This document shows positions 46,968 to 60,017 of a stretch of DNA of 64,000 bases, piece by piece. The DNA is from Cardiocondyla obscurior (Eukaryota; Arthropoda; Insecta; Hymenoptera; Formicidae): positions 10,173,001 through 10,237,000 of the forward strand of contig NC_091865.1 in the NCBI RefSeq assembly GCF_019399895.1. The letters run 5' to 3'. The notes under the pieces are model-generated. The model did no database searches. It was not told where the DNA came from and saw only the letters and a list, made by a program, of their open reading frames with translations. Each line of letters starts with the position of its first letter. Position 1 is the first letter of the stretch. Both the position numbers and the translations under genes were made by a program.

Positions 46968-48478
46968 ATGACACGCGTCACGTTTTTACATCCTGATCTC
47001 GGTATTGGTGGCGCGGAAAGACTCGTCGTTGATGCAGCTCTTGCCTTGAAGAAAAACGGCCACGATGTCAACTTTTTAACTACACATCACGATTTAGAAC
47101 ATTGTTTCTCAGAGACCAAGGATGGCACGATTCCTATTACTGTTGTAGGCAGTTGGTTGCCCAGACATATCTTCGGAAAATTTTATGCACTCTGTGCCTA
47201 CATACGTATGGTAAAAAATTTTCAAGATAACTAATAAATAATTAAGAAAAATTTATTTTTCAAATTTTTAATAATCTTCAAATGAAACACTGGGTTACGA
47301 TAATCCAGTAAAAATTTTTTTTATTAAAATTTTATAAAAATTTTTTTTATTAAAATTTTATAAAAATTTTTTTTATTAAAATTTTATAAAAATTTTTATT
47401 ATTTTTTAAAATACTTTATTTATAATATCTAGTACATCGATTAATAAAAAAATTTAATTGGATGTTGGAAAAACGAATTCTTATACATTTTTTCTTACAG
47501 ATATATGCAGCCATCTATATAATTATTTGCAACCAACAGCCAGAAGTGGTCTTCTGTGATTTAGTTTCCGTCTGCATACCAATTCTTAGATTGCGCGTTC
47601 CACATGTAGTATTTTATTGTCATTATCCAGATCAACTGCTGTCTTTACCTGGTGGTTATGTCAAACAGTTGTATCGTTTATTTATTAATTATTTAGAAGA
47701 GATTACAACTGGTATGGCACATAAAATATTTGTAAATAGTTATTATACAAGAGATGTGTTCAGAGACACATTCAAGCGACTAAAAATCAAGCCAGAAGTT
47801 TTATATCCCTCTATTAATACAGATTTCTTTAATAAGACAAGAATAGTATCTTTAGAGAGAGTTCTTGATAGGAAGCTACCAGATGATAGTATTATATTAC
47901 TTTCTATCAATAGATATGAACGTAAAAAAAAATTATCTCTCGCGATCGAAGCTCTTGCCGAGTTAGAAAAACTTATATCAAAAGAAGTGTACAAAAAAGT
48001 GTATTTGATTATTGCTGGTGGATATGACAAAAGGATAGAAGAAAATGTAGAGTATCATTTAGAATTAATAGGACTTGCAGATGAATTGCATGTAACAGAT
48101 AAATTAATATTTTTACGCTCATTTTCTGATGTAGACAAAGTTTCTCTACTTCATCATTGTAAAATTGTGATATATACTCCGCCAAACGAGCATTTTGGAA
48201 TAGTACCTTTAGAAGCAATGTATGTAGGCAAGCCAGTGATTGCCCATAAATCTGGTGGCCCTAAAGAATCCATTCTTTCTGGAGAAACTGGTTTCTTGGT
48301 CAATTTATCTGGGGAAGCATTTGCCGCAAAAATAGCGTTTTTAATCATAAATCCAACTGAACTTGAGAATTTTGGTAGATCAGGTCAACACAGATTTCTG
48401 GAAACATTTAGTTTTGCTGCTTTTAGCACTCAATTAAATAAAACTATCAATGACTTGACTGATTCTAAAATGAAATAA
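46968..48478 (+). CDS. Alg2: ALG2 alpha-1,3/1,6-mannosyltransferase
   Basis: Two exons (46968-47210 and 47501-48478) join in frame to 406 residues, close to the human length. The N-terminus carries the GT-B nucleotide-sugar loop HPDLGIGGAERLVVDAALAL. The C-terminal half has YERKKKLSLAIEAL and the GT4 EX7E region NEHFGIVPLEAMYVGKPVIA. ALG2 adds the second and third mannoses to the dolichol-linked Man1GlcNAc2 on the cytosolic face of the ER, making the N-glycan precursor. The second exon starts at IYAAIYIIICNQQPEVVF after a TTTCTTACAG acceptor; in-frame codons upstream of it are intronic. Confidence 0.96.
47310..47400. repeat. 26-bp tandem repeat in the ALG2 intron
   Basis: Three and a half copies of a 26-bp A/T-only unit: five A, eight T, then ATTAAAATTTTAT. 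The copies are perfect as far as can be read, suggesting recent expansion. Confidence 0.85.
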
Positions 48479-49137
48479 GTTAATAAAAGGTATATAAACA
48501 TGTTTTATTTTCTACTTTTATATTGAATTAGTTATATTATTTAAGGGAAAAAGCTCAATTAGAAAGTAAAAAAATTGTTTTTATTTTTCCCATAAATCGA
48601 TAGTATAACTTCAATATGTTGTTAGATTTTAGGATTACGCGGTCATTGCCGCGACAATGTTACAGAATTATGTTGTTAAAATTTGAAACCTTTCTGTGTG
48701 TTTATGCTCTTAAAAGGAACGCGACATCCTCGACGATAGTAAAGCATGCTCTTCTCTCAATTTTTTCCACTCCATAAACTTTTATTATCAATGATTTACC
48801 TAAAAATCTGTATGCATTTATAGTGTTTAATTTTTGTTAAGTTAGAGCTTTTTATCTTTAAAATATTAATCATATATGTCTATAAATAATTTTATGTTAA
48901 AATAAAGATTTATAAAAGAAACAGGAGATAAATAAGAATATAAACTGTTAATATTATATTCGTAATATTTCTATTAAATATAGTTAATTAAAAATTTTTT
49001 TTTTTTTATTTATATATGTTTTAATATATATTTTTTTCAAGAACCAATTAAAATAAAATTTATTTGTTATAAATAATTACACACTTGTTGAATTAAACAA
49101 AAATTTTATATAATATAAATGTTAAAAGACAATTACT
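48479..49137. other. Convergent gap between ALG2 and MRPS18C
   Basis: Contains AATAAA at 48482-48487, directly after the ALG2 stop, and another at 48901-48906. In between, 48625-48780 is less AT-rich and contains a small hairpin, CGCGG-TCATTG-CCGCG, at 48638-48653. No open frame of note. Confidence 0.4.
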
Positions 49138-49759
49138 TTAATATTTGTGTGGCCTAAATGGATGATTTGGATCAAATAATTGTGGATCTTTAACATATTC
49201 TGGTTCTTTTGTCGAAAAACCCATTAAACCTGTGATATAAAAGCAAACATATATATAACTTAAATATACAAAATATATTTTCTAAATTTTCTGAATATAA
49301 ATGTATATATAATACACACCTGCATGTTGAGCTTTTGCGATTTCCTGTTCTATTTTCATCTGCTTATGTTTGCATAATCCAGTTATGTGTCTTCCGTATA
49401 TTCTGCCTGTATATCGACTTTGAAATTGTGAAAGTAATCTCACATTCTTATAATCTGGTTCAATGCCTAATTTACATAGAATACACTGACGTTTTTCTTT
49501 TACATAAGGATTTTCAATTTGGATAGGCTGTAAATGTTAAAAAAAAAAGAATTATTTAAATGTATCGTTAAAATACTAAAAAAAAAATTGTTATTTTGTA
49601 TCGTGTTCTTACCATGTCATCTTTCACTGCTACGTTTATTTCCGCAAAACTATCAGAACAACTATTAGTTTTACTGGCATAGAAAGATGATGTGTATTTG
49701 TACAATTTACCACCGACAAATGTCGCGGCAATTCTTTGCAAGGGTAAAACAAAAATCAT
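49138..49759 (-). CDS. mRpS18C: Mitochondrial small-subunit ribosomal protein bS18 (MRPS18C)
   Basis: Exons 49759-49613, 49527-49320 and 49229-49138 join in frame to 148 residues. The N-terminus (MIFVLPLQRIAATFVGGKLY) is basic and hydrophobic, as for a mitochondrial targeting peptide. The core is bS18: RQCILCKLGIEPDYKNVRLL, SQFQSRYTGRIYGRHITGLC. The end is EYVKDPQLFDPNHPFRPHKY. The length and motifs fit MRPS18C rather than the longer 18A or 18B paralogues. The CxxC and later Cys are those that coordinate metal in some bS18 proteins. It works in the mitoribosomal 28S subunit. Its start lies 563 bp from the divergent CRBN start. Confidence 0.93.
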
Positions 49760-50322
49760 TTTTCAAATACTGTAATCAATCTACGTGAAACGTGTACAAT
49801 AATATTGTAATATACTAACATCACTAACCTTAACTTAAAGCCTTAAGCAGGGTCTGCAAAAGTGATTAATGTTTCCATCGAGGGTTATAATCGGGTCAGA
49901 GTCGAGTTGGGCAATATAATTCTATTCAACTTTGTTTTATTTTATTTTTATTATACCGTATTTTATTTAATTTTATCTTGTCATATTTTATACGACACAA
50001 TTTTCACGGAACTAACAGAATTTTCTGTCATTTGATTGGCCTGTGAAGAACCAATGCACCCAATCATTATATAATAAACGTAAGCCATAAGAAATAAACC
50101 ATCCATATTAGATTATTATAGCTAAACAAGGGTAAGGATTCCACTTTGGATGCTCTTTCTCTCCCGTTTTGATTAAAAAAAGATTGTGACGATTGCGTAT
50201 GTGTAACAGTGCGCCTTTCATGTCCAGTTGTACTATATTTCAGTGCACTTTACTCAGAGTTTGATTACAGTTGCATATGAATTGAGCAGCTTTACTTGCG
50301 TCGCAGTCGAAAAAGGATAACA
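49760..50322. promoter_or_regulatory. Divergent promoter gap between MRPS18C and CRBN
   Basis: Two start codons face away from each other across about 560 bp of mixed composition. It includes CCAAT-like motifs near 50051 (ACCAATGCACCC) in a GC-richer patch. No gene is seen. Shared promoter function is inferred. Confidence 0.45.
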
Positions 50323-53103
50323 ATGGATGTTGATGAGGATTATGATACTGAGCAAAGCGATTACGGTGACATATCCATAGTAGGTATGTCTTTAGAATTA
50401 AATTGATTCGGTATATTACGGTGTATAGCGGCGCTTTCCAGTTAACAACACAAATAGACACAAGCATTGCTCTATCCTTTTTTAACATTAAGTGAACGAC
50501 ACAGAACGATGCGTATGTGACTCGTGTCGTTAACTAAAAAGCATATATGTAATTTGCAATTTTAAATATGCATATTTTTGCGATTCGGGGTTCAAATATA
50601 ATGCCGTGTAAATGCTTAGCGTGCACAAAGATCAACTATACTGACAACTTGATCCTTGTCTTCGATAACTTACCATCGTTTTTAGATTATAAATTAAACT
50701 ACCATGTATTAATACAATGATGTTGACAATTCTGTCTCAAACTACAAATATCTAATGCTAAAGTAACTTGCAGAGTCTCCATACAGCATTCGGGATGAGG
50801 ATCGCAGAAACTGGTCAGATATAAGCACAGTTGAATTAGGTACATTCTACATTTTATATGTTGAAGGTTTCTATGTTAATGAACAATTTGTGGACATTTT
50901 ACATTTAGTGCAGGCTGACACAAATGTTGCTTATTTTAGTTTTTTTTTTTTTCTTTATAATGTTAATGAACAACAAAAATTAGATAATATTTATGTTAAT
51001 TTGTTTGGTTGCTTTATTAATTTACTTGTTAATTTTTATTTAATTTAATAATTAAAATATTAAAATATTGCTTTATTAATTTTATTAAATAATTAAAATA
51101 TTGCTTTATTAATTTATTTGTTAATTTTTATTTAATTTAATAATTAAAATATTAATATATTTACAACTGGCAAAGTATCAACGACAAGGTGTTATGTGTA
51201 TAAAAATAAATTTTAAACTTTGTTTTTACTTTTGCTGTGACTTTAAATTAGTAAGAATTTATTAAAAAAATATATTTTGAAAGATTTTACATCCAAATGT
51301 ATGATAAATTATAATATATTTGTAGATTTATCGAATAGTATACTAGAGTCCAATATGGAGGATGTCCCAGTGCCCTCAGAGAATACATTTGATGTGAGTT
51401 TACCGGCAACACATTCTGTAAGTACACTATTCTGCTTTTTTATAAATAATATTTAAATTTATATTTATTTATTCTTTTATTTTTTTTTTATTTTTTTAAT
51501 ATGGCAAGGGTCCTTTTATTCTTTTTTCTTTTTTTAATAAGGCAAGGGAAGTATAAATTCTAAATTAATGCAATGTAATGTAGCCAGTTTAGAAATAAAA
51601 ACATACTTAATGGGTTTTGAAATAATTAAATAACGAAATAATGTTTTATGCAGTATTTGGGACAGAATTTGGAAGAGTTAAGAGGGCGGACAATATTAGA
51701 TGATGGCATTTATATGAACCTACCGTTATTAATAAAACAATCTGCATTATTCCCTGGACAAACATTACCTATGACAGTGTTTGGAACACAGACCATAGAG
51801 ATGTTGCAAACTTGTATACAAAATGATCGTACATTTGGCGTCGTATGTTACGGTTATCCCGAGATGGAGCGTATAGGAACGACCGCTGAAATTTACGAAT
51901 ATACAGACGGAGGTGTAATGTTAGATCATGGACGACAAGAATTTCGTTTAAAAGCTAAAGGCAGACAACGTTTTAAGATATTACGTATTATTACACAGGT
52001 CGGTGTTTATATGTACGTAATACATACAAGTTACCTTTACATAATTATTAATTATTAAATAAGTTTTTATTGCTTATGATCAGGATAACAACAAAATTTC
52101 GGCCAATGTTAAAGTATTACCAGAGATAACACTTGAGCCACCATTTTTGGACCAACGTTTAGCCTCATTAGATCACTTAAGAACTTCTATTGATTCTGAA
52201 GAAGATATGAAAAAGCGAGAACGAGTAGAAAACTTAGATGCTGCAGTAACTGCTTGGCCAGCTTGGGTTTATAGGCAGTATGACCCTACAAGACTTTCCT
52301 TTAGAATACGTCAACATTTACAATTTCTTGAAACCAGTAAGGGTTACGATTATATTTAAAAATTAATAAAAAATAAAAATAAAAAAACTACAATTTATCG
52401 TTTTGACATATAATATAAAATTTGTGATTATGTTTTATATTTTAGGAGGTGGTAGTGTACCTAAAGATCCCGTAGATTTGTCTTTCTGGGTTGCACAAAA
52501 TATTCTAATGGATCACGAAGAAAGACTTACGTTATTAACTTACGATTGTGCTATTTCTCGATTGCAAAGAGAAATAAAATACCTTGCAGAAGTACGTATA
52601 AAATAGTGTCATTATCTATTGAGTAAATTGCATTTTTTAACGTATTGCTTTTAATGTATTAATATTTATCAATTGTAGGATAAAATATATGTATGTGTTC
52701 GTTGTGAATCTTTTATTGGGAGACAGTCGCATATGTTCCCGATGAATAAAGAAGGCCCACAGGGTACTTACGTCAATCCTGGAGGTGTTATACATGAAAC
52801 TATAACTTTTTACCATGTTCAGGGAGTTTCACTTAATAATGCGGATCCTTCTATCGAGTACAGTTGGTTCCCAGGGTAAAATGCAACATTTAAGTATATG
52901 AAAAAAAGCACGTGCGGACTTAATTTTTCTAATACATGTATTATTTCAGATATGCTTGGATAATAGCTGTTTGTAAAAGTTGTCGTCATCATGTTGGTTG
53001 GAAATTTACAGCAGTGAAAGGTGATTTAAGACCTAAAGAATTTTGGGGTTTAACGCGCAGAAGTTTAAAAAATAAAGATTTTAAAGTTAGTAAGAAAAAA
53101 TAA
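50323..53103 (+). CDS. CRBN: Cereblon, CRL4 substrate receptor
   Basis: Eight exons (50323-50383, 50774-50839, 51326-51417, 51654-51998, 52084-52336, 52446-52591, 52679-52875, 52950-53103) join in frame to 437 residues (human 442). An acidic N-terminus is followed by a LON-like domain (LPLLIKQSALFPGQTLPMTV, GRQEFRLKAKGRQRFKILRI), a DDB1-binding helical part (WPAWVYRQYDPTRLSFRIRQ) and the CULT domain with Zn ligands CVRC and CKSC. The three cage tryptophans are Trp384, Trp390 and Trp404 (SWFPGYAW, GWKFTAVKGD, FWGLTRRSL). Cereblon recruits C-terminal cyclic-imide degrons to CUL4-DDB1 for ubiquitination; the fly orthologue is ohgata. The human His378 and Val388 positions are Tyr and Ile here. 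Confidence 0.96.
51011..51160. repeat. Imperfect tandem duplication in CRBN intron 2
   Basis: Segments beginning GCTTTATTAATTT recur at about 51011, 51069 and 51102. The first and third are nearly identical over about 55 bp and the middle copy is shortened. All are A/T-rich. Confidence 0.65.
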
Positions 53104-54738
53104 AAGGGTTAAAATATCGACATATATTTGGTGTCATAAATGTCTTAATAGTTATTAGATTAATTTTTTTTTCTGTTAAATACAATTTCGATATATTATG
53201 ATCGGTATATCACTTTGAAGGTAAGATTGATAAGATATACTAATTTATATATAAAAACAATATTGTGAAGCAACAGATAAGAATTTCTTAAGGCTGAAGT
53301 ATAACGCAAAACGTTAGTTATACATTTGTTTAGTTCAAATTTTTATTTTTTTATAAGATATAAAACTAAATAAGACATAAGACAACTCCTAACTTTCTTT
53401 TAAGTTCTCTTAGTTACTATTAAAATCTATTTTAATAGAATATTTGCAGTTAAAATTAAAGTAATTTAATTATTTACATTTTTATTTTGTTTTTACATGA
53501 CCAAATAATTAATATAAACGACAAAAAAGAGGTAATAATAAAAAAAAGTTATATTTATTGCATATAACTGTTTAAATATTGCAATACATTTTTTTGTAAA
53601 AAAATTAAACATTTATTTAACATCGTTATTAATGCAAAAGAAGAAACATTTATGATGCTTAATGTATACATTCTATATAAGCTTTGTTTTTTTTTTCTAT
53701 AATTTAATTATACTCGGACAATAGTGGTTTGTAAAGAATGTATATGCAAGGAATAGCTGTTATGTTAATAACAGTATATTATAATAGAATTTATGGAATA
53801 GTTTCTATGGATGCTTTTATAGATCACAAACTAATCAATTTTTCTATTAAATACTTGTGTAAAATCATTAAAATTTATTATTTTTTAATTTTTTTTTTGT
53901 TTTCGTAAATGTAAAAAATATATAATATTCTTTCATACAATCTCTTTAAAAACGAAATGATTTAAGGTATCGATATTTGTTAAACTTTCAGATTTTATTT
54001 AATGTTTGTAAGTTTTTTAGTTTCTGAATTTCCGTATAATAAGATCCAAATAAGATTATTTGTGTTGTTAAAAGAAAGACAAAAAATATATAAATGTATT
54101 TGTTTCATAATATAGCATTCATATACATCTATGTATAAATTTTTGTGTTGGAATTTTATTATAATTACTCGTATTAAAAATTTATTGTAATCCGTTTAAA
54201 CTTTAGATTTGAAAATAAAATATAAATATATGTAATTGATGTGAACTTTCCTTTTTCATATGCAGCATGCTGTCACATAATTGCAATTTTAATTAATTGC
54301 AATAAACTTAATTTGATCTATTACGGTTTTTCTTTAAGACAGGATTTTATAAATTTTATATTATAAAATATAACATTTATAAAGAAATATATAGGGGTGT
54401 TAAGTCAATATTGCTAGGAATTATATTCTGAAATCATGTTGGCAGGAAGCGCCTTAACTCTGCAAGCGTCTGGGGATTCTGCAGTCTGCTGTTGCGCAAT
54501 AGTGTGTCTGTGAAACTGGTGAGGTGTGTTGTGTTTGTGGATTGTTATTAGTATACCTAAAGTTAAAATTTAGAAATTATATCTTAATCTTATCTTTACA
54601 TTTGTTGACTTTGCAGTTTTTATAAATTTTGCTAATAAGAATTTAGTAAAATGCTGTTAACATTCCTATTGTAATGAAGTATCTCGTGATTCAACACGTC
54701 TAACCTCTTTGTGAATCACCGGTGGAATAGTGCAAGAA
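53104..54738 (+). other. CRBN 3' region and PIG-S upstream region
   Basis: AT-rich sequence with no open frame of interest up to about 54420. From 54440 to 54740 the composition is more balanced and would fit the promoter and 5' UTR of the PIG-S transcript beginning near 54739. No RNA gene recognised. Confidence 0.4.
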
Positions 54739-57700
54739 ATGGAAAATACTAATTGTGATTTCAATGTCGATGGTGAGTAGAATCATATAAAATTAACATT
54801 TATAATTTTTTTATTTGTACATATATACAACGCACATAAAACTCCAAGATTTTTTGTTGAATAATATGAACAAGCAAAGAGAATATTTTTCAGTATAAAA
54901 CTTGCCATGGATTAAATTGGTTTCTCATTGTGTTGAAGCACAATTAAATAACAGTTAAATATAATCCATATAAAAATTGAAATACCGGGCGCTTGCAGCG
55001 TAAAGTATAAAAGCGTTTAAATTATAAAGTAAAGGCGTGAAGTATCACTATAAATTTTTTCGAAATAAAATTCTTTTTTTTTTAAGAGTAAAATCACTTT
55101 AAATTAATTTAGAATTAAAGCTAAATTAAAAAGGCTAAGTCATTAAAATTAATTACAATTTAAAAAATGCGTTTTACCACTTCAAAATTTATGTTATATA
55201 CATATCGAGTATAAAATATTTTCCGAAGATTTATATTACGTTTATAATTTTTACGATGAGATAATTTAATCTACAAACTATTCTTTTTATTAAATTATTT
55301 TGCGATTAGACTTTTTTTCATATTAAATATCTTTCAATTAGTAAGAAATAGACATAGAAAATTAATTTAAATAGGAGAGGAAATAAAAAATATACACATT
55401 CCGCTATTCTTGTAGTATAAGTTATTCTTCGCTTTGGCGAAATAAAATTGTAAATAATTATCGAATATAGAAGGGAATATATAAAATACATATACTGCTA
55501 TATGGCCCATTCAGGGAACTGAGATAAATTAAACACGTATTCACCCCAGGTGGGAAATGCCACTGCCGTGACAACAAGCGTAATAATACTAGGTCCGATA
55601 CCGGCGATTATAAAATCTTTTGTTTTTATGTGCCCTGCGGCACTAGCGATTGCATTCGGTGGGGTACCTACCGGTAGATGGAACGAAAAAGAACAACAGA
55701 GAGCCGCTGGCAACATTAGATATAAAGGATGTAATTTAATAGCTACACACTGAAAACAAAAAATTATAATACGTTTTAACCTCTAAAATGACAATTAAAT
55801 GATATGCAGCTTACAAGCAGCGTAATAAATTAAGTACTAACGTTGCTACTTACCATTTCTGCTAATACTGGCAATATAATGTTTGCAACAGCTACATTGG
55901 CTGTTAGCTCAGTCACATTCTCGGCAAACAAACAGACAATTAGCAATATTGCTGTCTTGTTAATTTTTTGCAAACCTATCAGATAATGACCGAGCATTCC
56001 AGAAAGACCTGACGAAGTGCTACCTGCTGAGATAGCAAAACCACCACCTAACACGAATATTAAACTCCAATGCATTTTTTCATTAATCATTTTCCACGTT
56101 ATTAAACCAAGCGATGGTTTTGTGGGCCGTTTACGCGGATCTTTGTCAAACGTGTGCAAGAAATCCAATTTAGATGGAATAATAAAAAATAGTATTGTTA
56201 CACACGCGGCAGCTGTCGAATCTTTAACAGACCTACAAATATTTATATTAATTTGAATTAATCTTATTCATCTTTCTTTATATTTTATTAAAATTTAAAA
56301 ATAGCAATAAAATAAAGAGAGATTAATTTCTGTAATTATATTAAAATTCTAAATTAATATTTGCAGTTACGATATATACTTTAAGATTAGTTTTTGTCAT
56401 TTTCTTTTTTTTTTTTTTAATAACATTAGTAAGCACAAAGTTGGATTTCTAAATAATAAAAATCAATATCTATAATTAATACTCACAAGTTTGTTATATA
56501 AGCTGCCCAGCCCGGCATAAAGCCAGGGCTTCTGAAGAACCATAAGAGCACCACGAAAATAAATAAAATACCCACGGAGGATTCATGCCACGAGATCCGT
56601 CCCAGTTCCTTATATCTTTTCTCAATGACAGCCGCAGCAACACGTTCGCCTTGCTGTCCAATATCTATAGCTCGAGCATCTTTGCTTTTTGGTCTGAAAA
56701 GACCCATATACATGACCTGCAGCCACAACCATATGAGCAAACCCATCAATAGCATAGGCGGCACCGAGTACAACATCCAAGTAGCAAAATTTATACCGGG
56801 ACTATTGGGAAAACGTCTAGAAACAAATATAGATTTTACAATTATTATTCTACAAATTTTGGGCATTTTTCTTTGTTATTTATTATATATGAGCATACTT
56901 CTCTAAAAAGCCCTTTAATGTTAAATTGGTACCACTTCCAACAATAGTGCCGATACCACCAAGAGTAGACGCGTACGCTGCAACGAGATAATACACCATG
57001 GTGCTGTGCGTTGGTCTCTTAGTTCTAAAAAAAAAAAAAAAAAAATAGAGAAATGTGCCAAAAATTATTATAATGAAATATTAACTTATTTATATATGGA
57101 ATTTAAATACAAATATTCACCAATTTTTTTGAAATATCTACACACAAAAGAATGAATCTCTAAAAAAAATGCAAGTATACTTTGGTTCAAGAATATTTTA
57201 TCCTAAAAATAGAATAATTTCAGATTAGAAAAAAAATTTTTTTATTACAAAGTATATATATTTATTGCAATTAGATATAATCGTTCAACATTATTTCTGT
57301 TTGTATTAGATAGCATTCGAGAATAAAAAGTGAACGATAAAAGAAGAGAAAAAAATAATGATATGAATATTTACGTTTCCTCACCCTCCCCCTCGACCAC
57401 TCCTTCTTTCTGCACGAACATGTTACCAAGTCCTTGCTAAAAGTTAAAAAAAAAAATTATTTTTTCTTCTTACTATCACGCACGATTTCGTGAAACTCAC
57501 CGCTTCAAGCTCCACTAAAACTGTTTCCATTATCGGTATCATCATAGCTGTAGCAGCAGTATTAGAAATCCACATTGAAATAAACATCGTCACAAAGAAT
57601 AAACCTAATGTCAGTCTGAGAAAAAGATTCATGTAATTTACATTAAAATAAAAATGGTTTTTTAATAAGATAGTGCTTGTAGAAGTGTAGATGTACGATA

Positions 57701-59980
57701 ATAATTGTTAAAAGTGAAAAAAAAAACGTTTTATAATATAAATTAATAATTTGAAACACCTGCGATGACTGCAACCAATAGTCTTGATGATAAGTAGTGC
57801 TACTCTCATATGTAAGCCGGAGTTTTCGATAACCACTGCGATCACCAAACTGCCCAGAAACATCATTGTAGTATCGTTCATATAACATAGACAAGTTTCA
57901 TTGGTAGACATAATACCCATCAAAGGATACAGTACCACTGGGATCATTCCCGTAATAGGCAATGGCATCACCTCCGTCACCCAGAACATCGCCATTAATA
58001 CAACGATGTACAAACATTTCATTGCTAGAGGCTGCGTTAACAAGGAAGACAATAATTCTTTATTTCTTATTGTTTTTGTTTTATTTTTCTTACATTATTT
58101 ATAAATGTACATATATTTTTTTATTTATTTTACTTTTTAAGTATTGTATAATTAAGAAAAGAAAAGACGTACTTTGTCACTTTCGACTGTTAATATTGGA
58201 ATCAGAATTAACGGCCATAATACCACAACAAAAGATCGCCAGTAAATGGATAAAAACTTTAAGAGTAATCTGCCAAACCCGTCACTTTTCCTACAATTCC
58301 ATTAAAAAAAAAGAAAAATCTTGATAAAGTGTTATAAAAGGGAAGTTGATATTAAATCACTCACCCTGCATTTCTCTCTCTCCCTTCGGATTCTATTATT
58401 TCTGGATATGGATCTTCTGATCTCGAAGCCATTTCGAAATGTTACTGAAATTAAAATACTTTAGGTGAAACTTTTTATATTATTAAGACATTTAAGATGT
58501 TGTAAATTATAAAAGATAACTTTGATTGCAAGAAACTTCTATCACGTAGCTATATTACAAAACTATAAAAGAATTACAATCCGTTGTTTTTTTGTTCTTT
58601 TTTTTGTTTTGTTCCTTTAAAAAAAAATTTTATTTATGTAATACTAGATAACGATTTATATACTATATAATCGATAAATAAAATTGAAGCACAAAGTACT
58701 TATATAAATAAAGTCGAAGACCTCACGGTGTTATATTCTTACAAGCTTTGTGATTTTTAAATACATACATATTCAGCTACTACGACATCATTTCCGTTTA
58801 TGTGACATCGGTTATGCGCTTTATCCATATACACGCTCAATCGAAATGACACTGCTGTCTATCCAAGCTCTCTCATGGTCGTTTAACCCTGCGCTATTTA
58901 CATCAATAACAATACGTCGGGCTCATTGTTTCAGAGCGTGTGTTTTATGACCGTCTAAAGTTTTATCGTATGTACAATAAAATTTTTAATGCAGTTACGC
59001 ACGACGTGCATATTTTATGAAATATCGGAAATGTGTCGGTTAGCTCTCATAAATTTTTATCACGAAAAATTGTTATACGTTTTAATACAAAAAATGTATA
59101 CTAATCGAATCTGTTATTTTATACAATTCTTTTTTTTTCTCGCGCAAAGAACCAAGTGTTATCTTCTGTATTACATCATAGACACAAAGATCTTTACAAC
59201 TGTTGTATTTTATAAATTTAATTAAGAGGAGACCTCTTAATTCTCAAGCTTCCAATTTAATAAATTGCGTCTCGAGATCATTTACGGAAATTCTAACGAG
59301 ATATTTTTTAAAACGAATACATTGTGAGTCTGTATAAAATAAATATAGCTGAACGGTTTTGGAAAACTACCGTCAGAAATAGATTCACCCGCTCGTTTAA
59401 CTCGCGCCTCCGGCATTATCAGGAAAGTCGAAGATCGTGGTCGTCACGCGGTGTACCGCATATACACATAACATATGATAAATGTAATTGTACGTTATCA
59501 ACATTACTATTTTGTTATTGAATTAATGTATTTTTCCTGTTATTTATTTTCATTATAACTTTCTTACATGCTGTAAGCATGCTATCTGTATTATTACCAA
59601 GTTAGTCTTCTTAATCATTGGCAATGCGTGCAATGCACGCAATGTGCCGTTATATCCTGTGTTACACGTATAGTAGTTTACACAATGTATTCAAGAAAAA
59701 AAAAAAAAAGAATGCCAAACATTTTGACGGATCATCAAAAGTAAATTTTTTTTTCCATTGCTTTACCGACATACATGTATATTCATATATAAAGGATTTG
59801 AATTGAGAAAGCCGAACGATACAATCGTTTGTGTCTAAAATAGAACAGAGTATTTTTATTTGGTAGCCAAAACCTGAATATATTTATAGAAAAAAAAAAT
59901 GTACGCCAGTTTATTCAATTATGAATTATATGCGAATATCCTTGTTTTATTGTAAACTTTTTCATGCAGCGAATGTTGAG

Positions 59981-60017
<37 letters not shown>

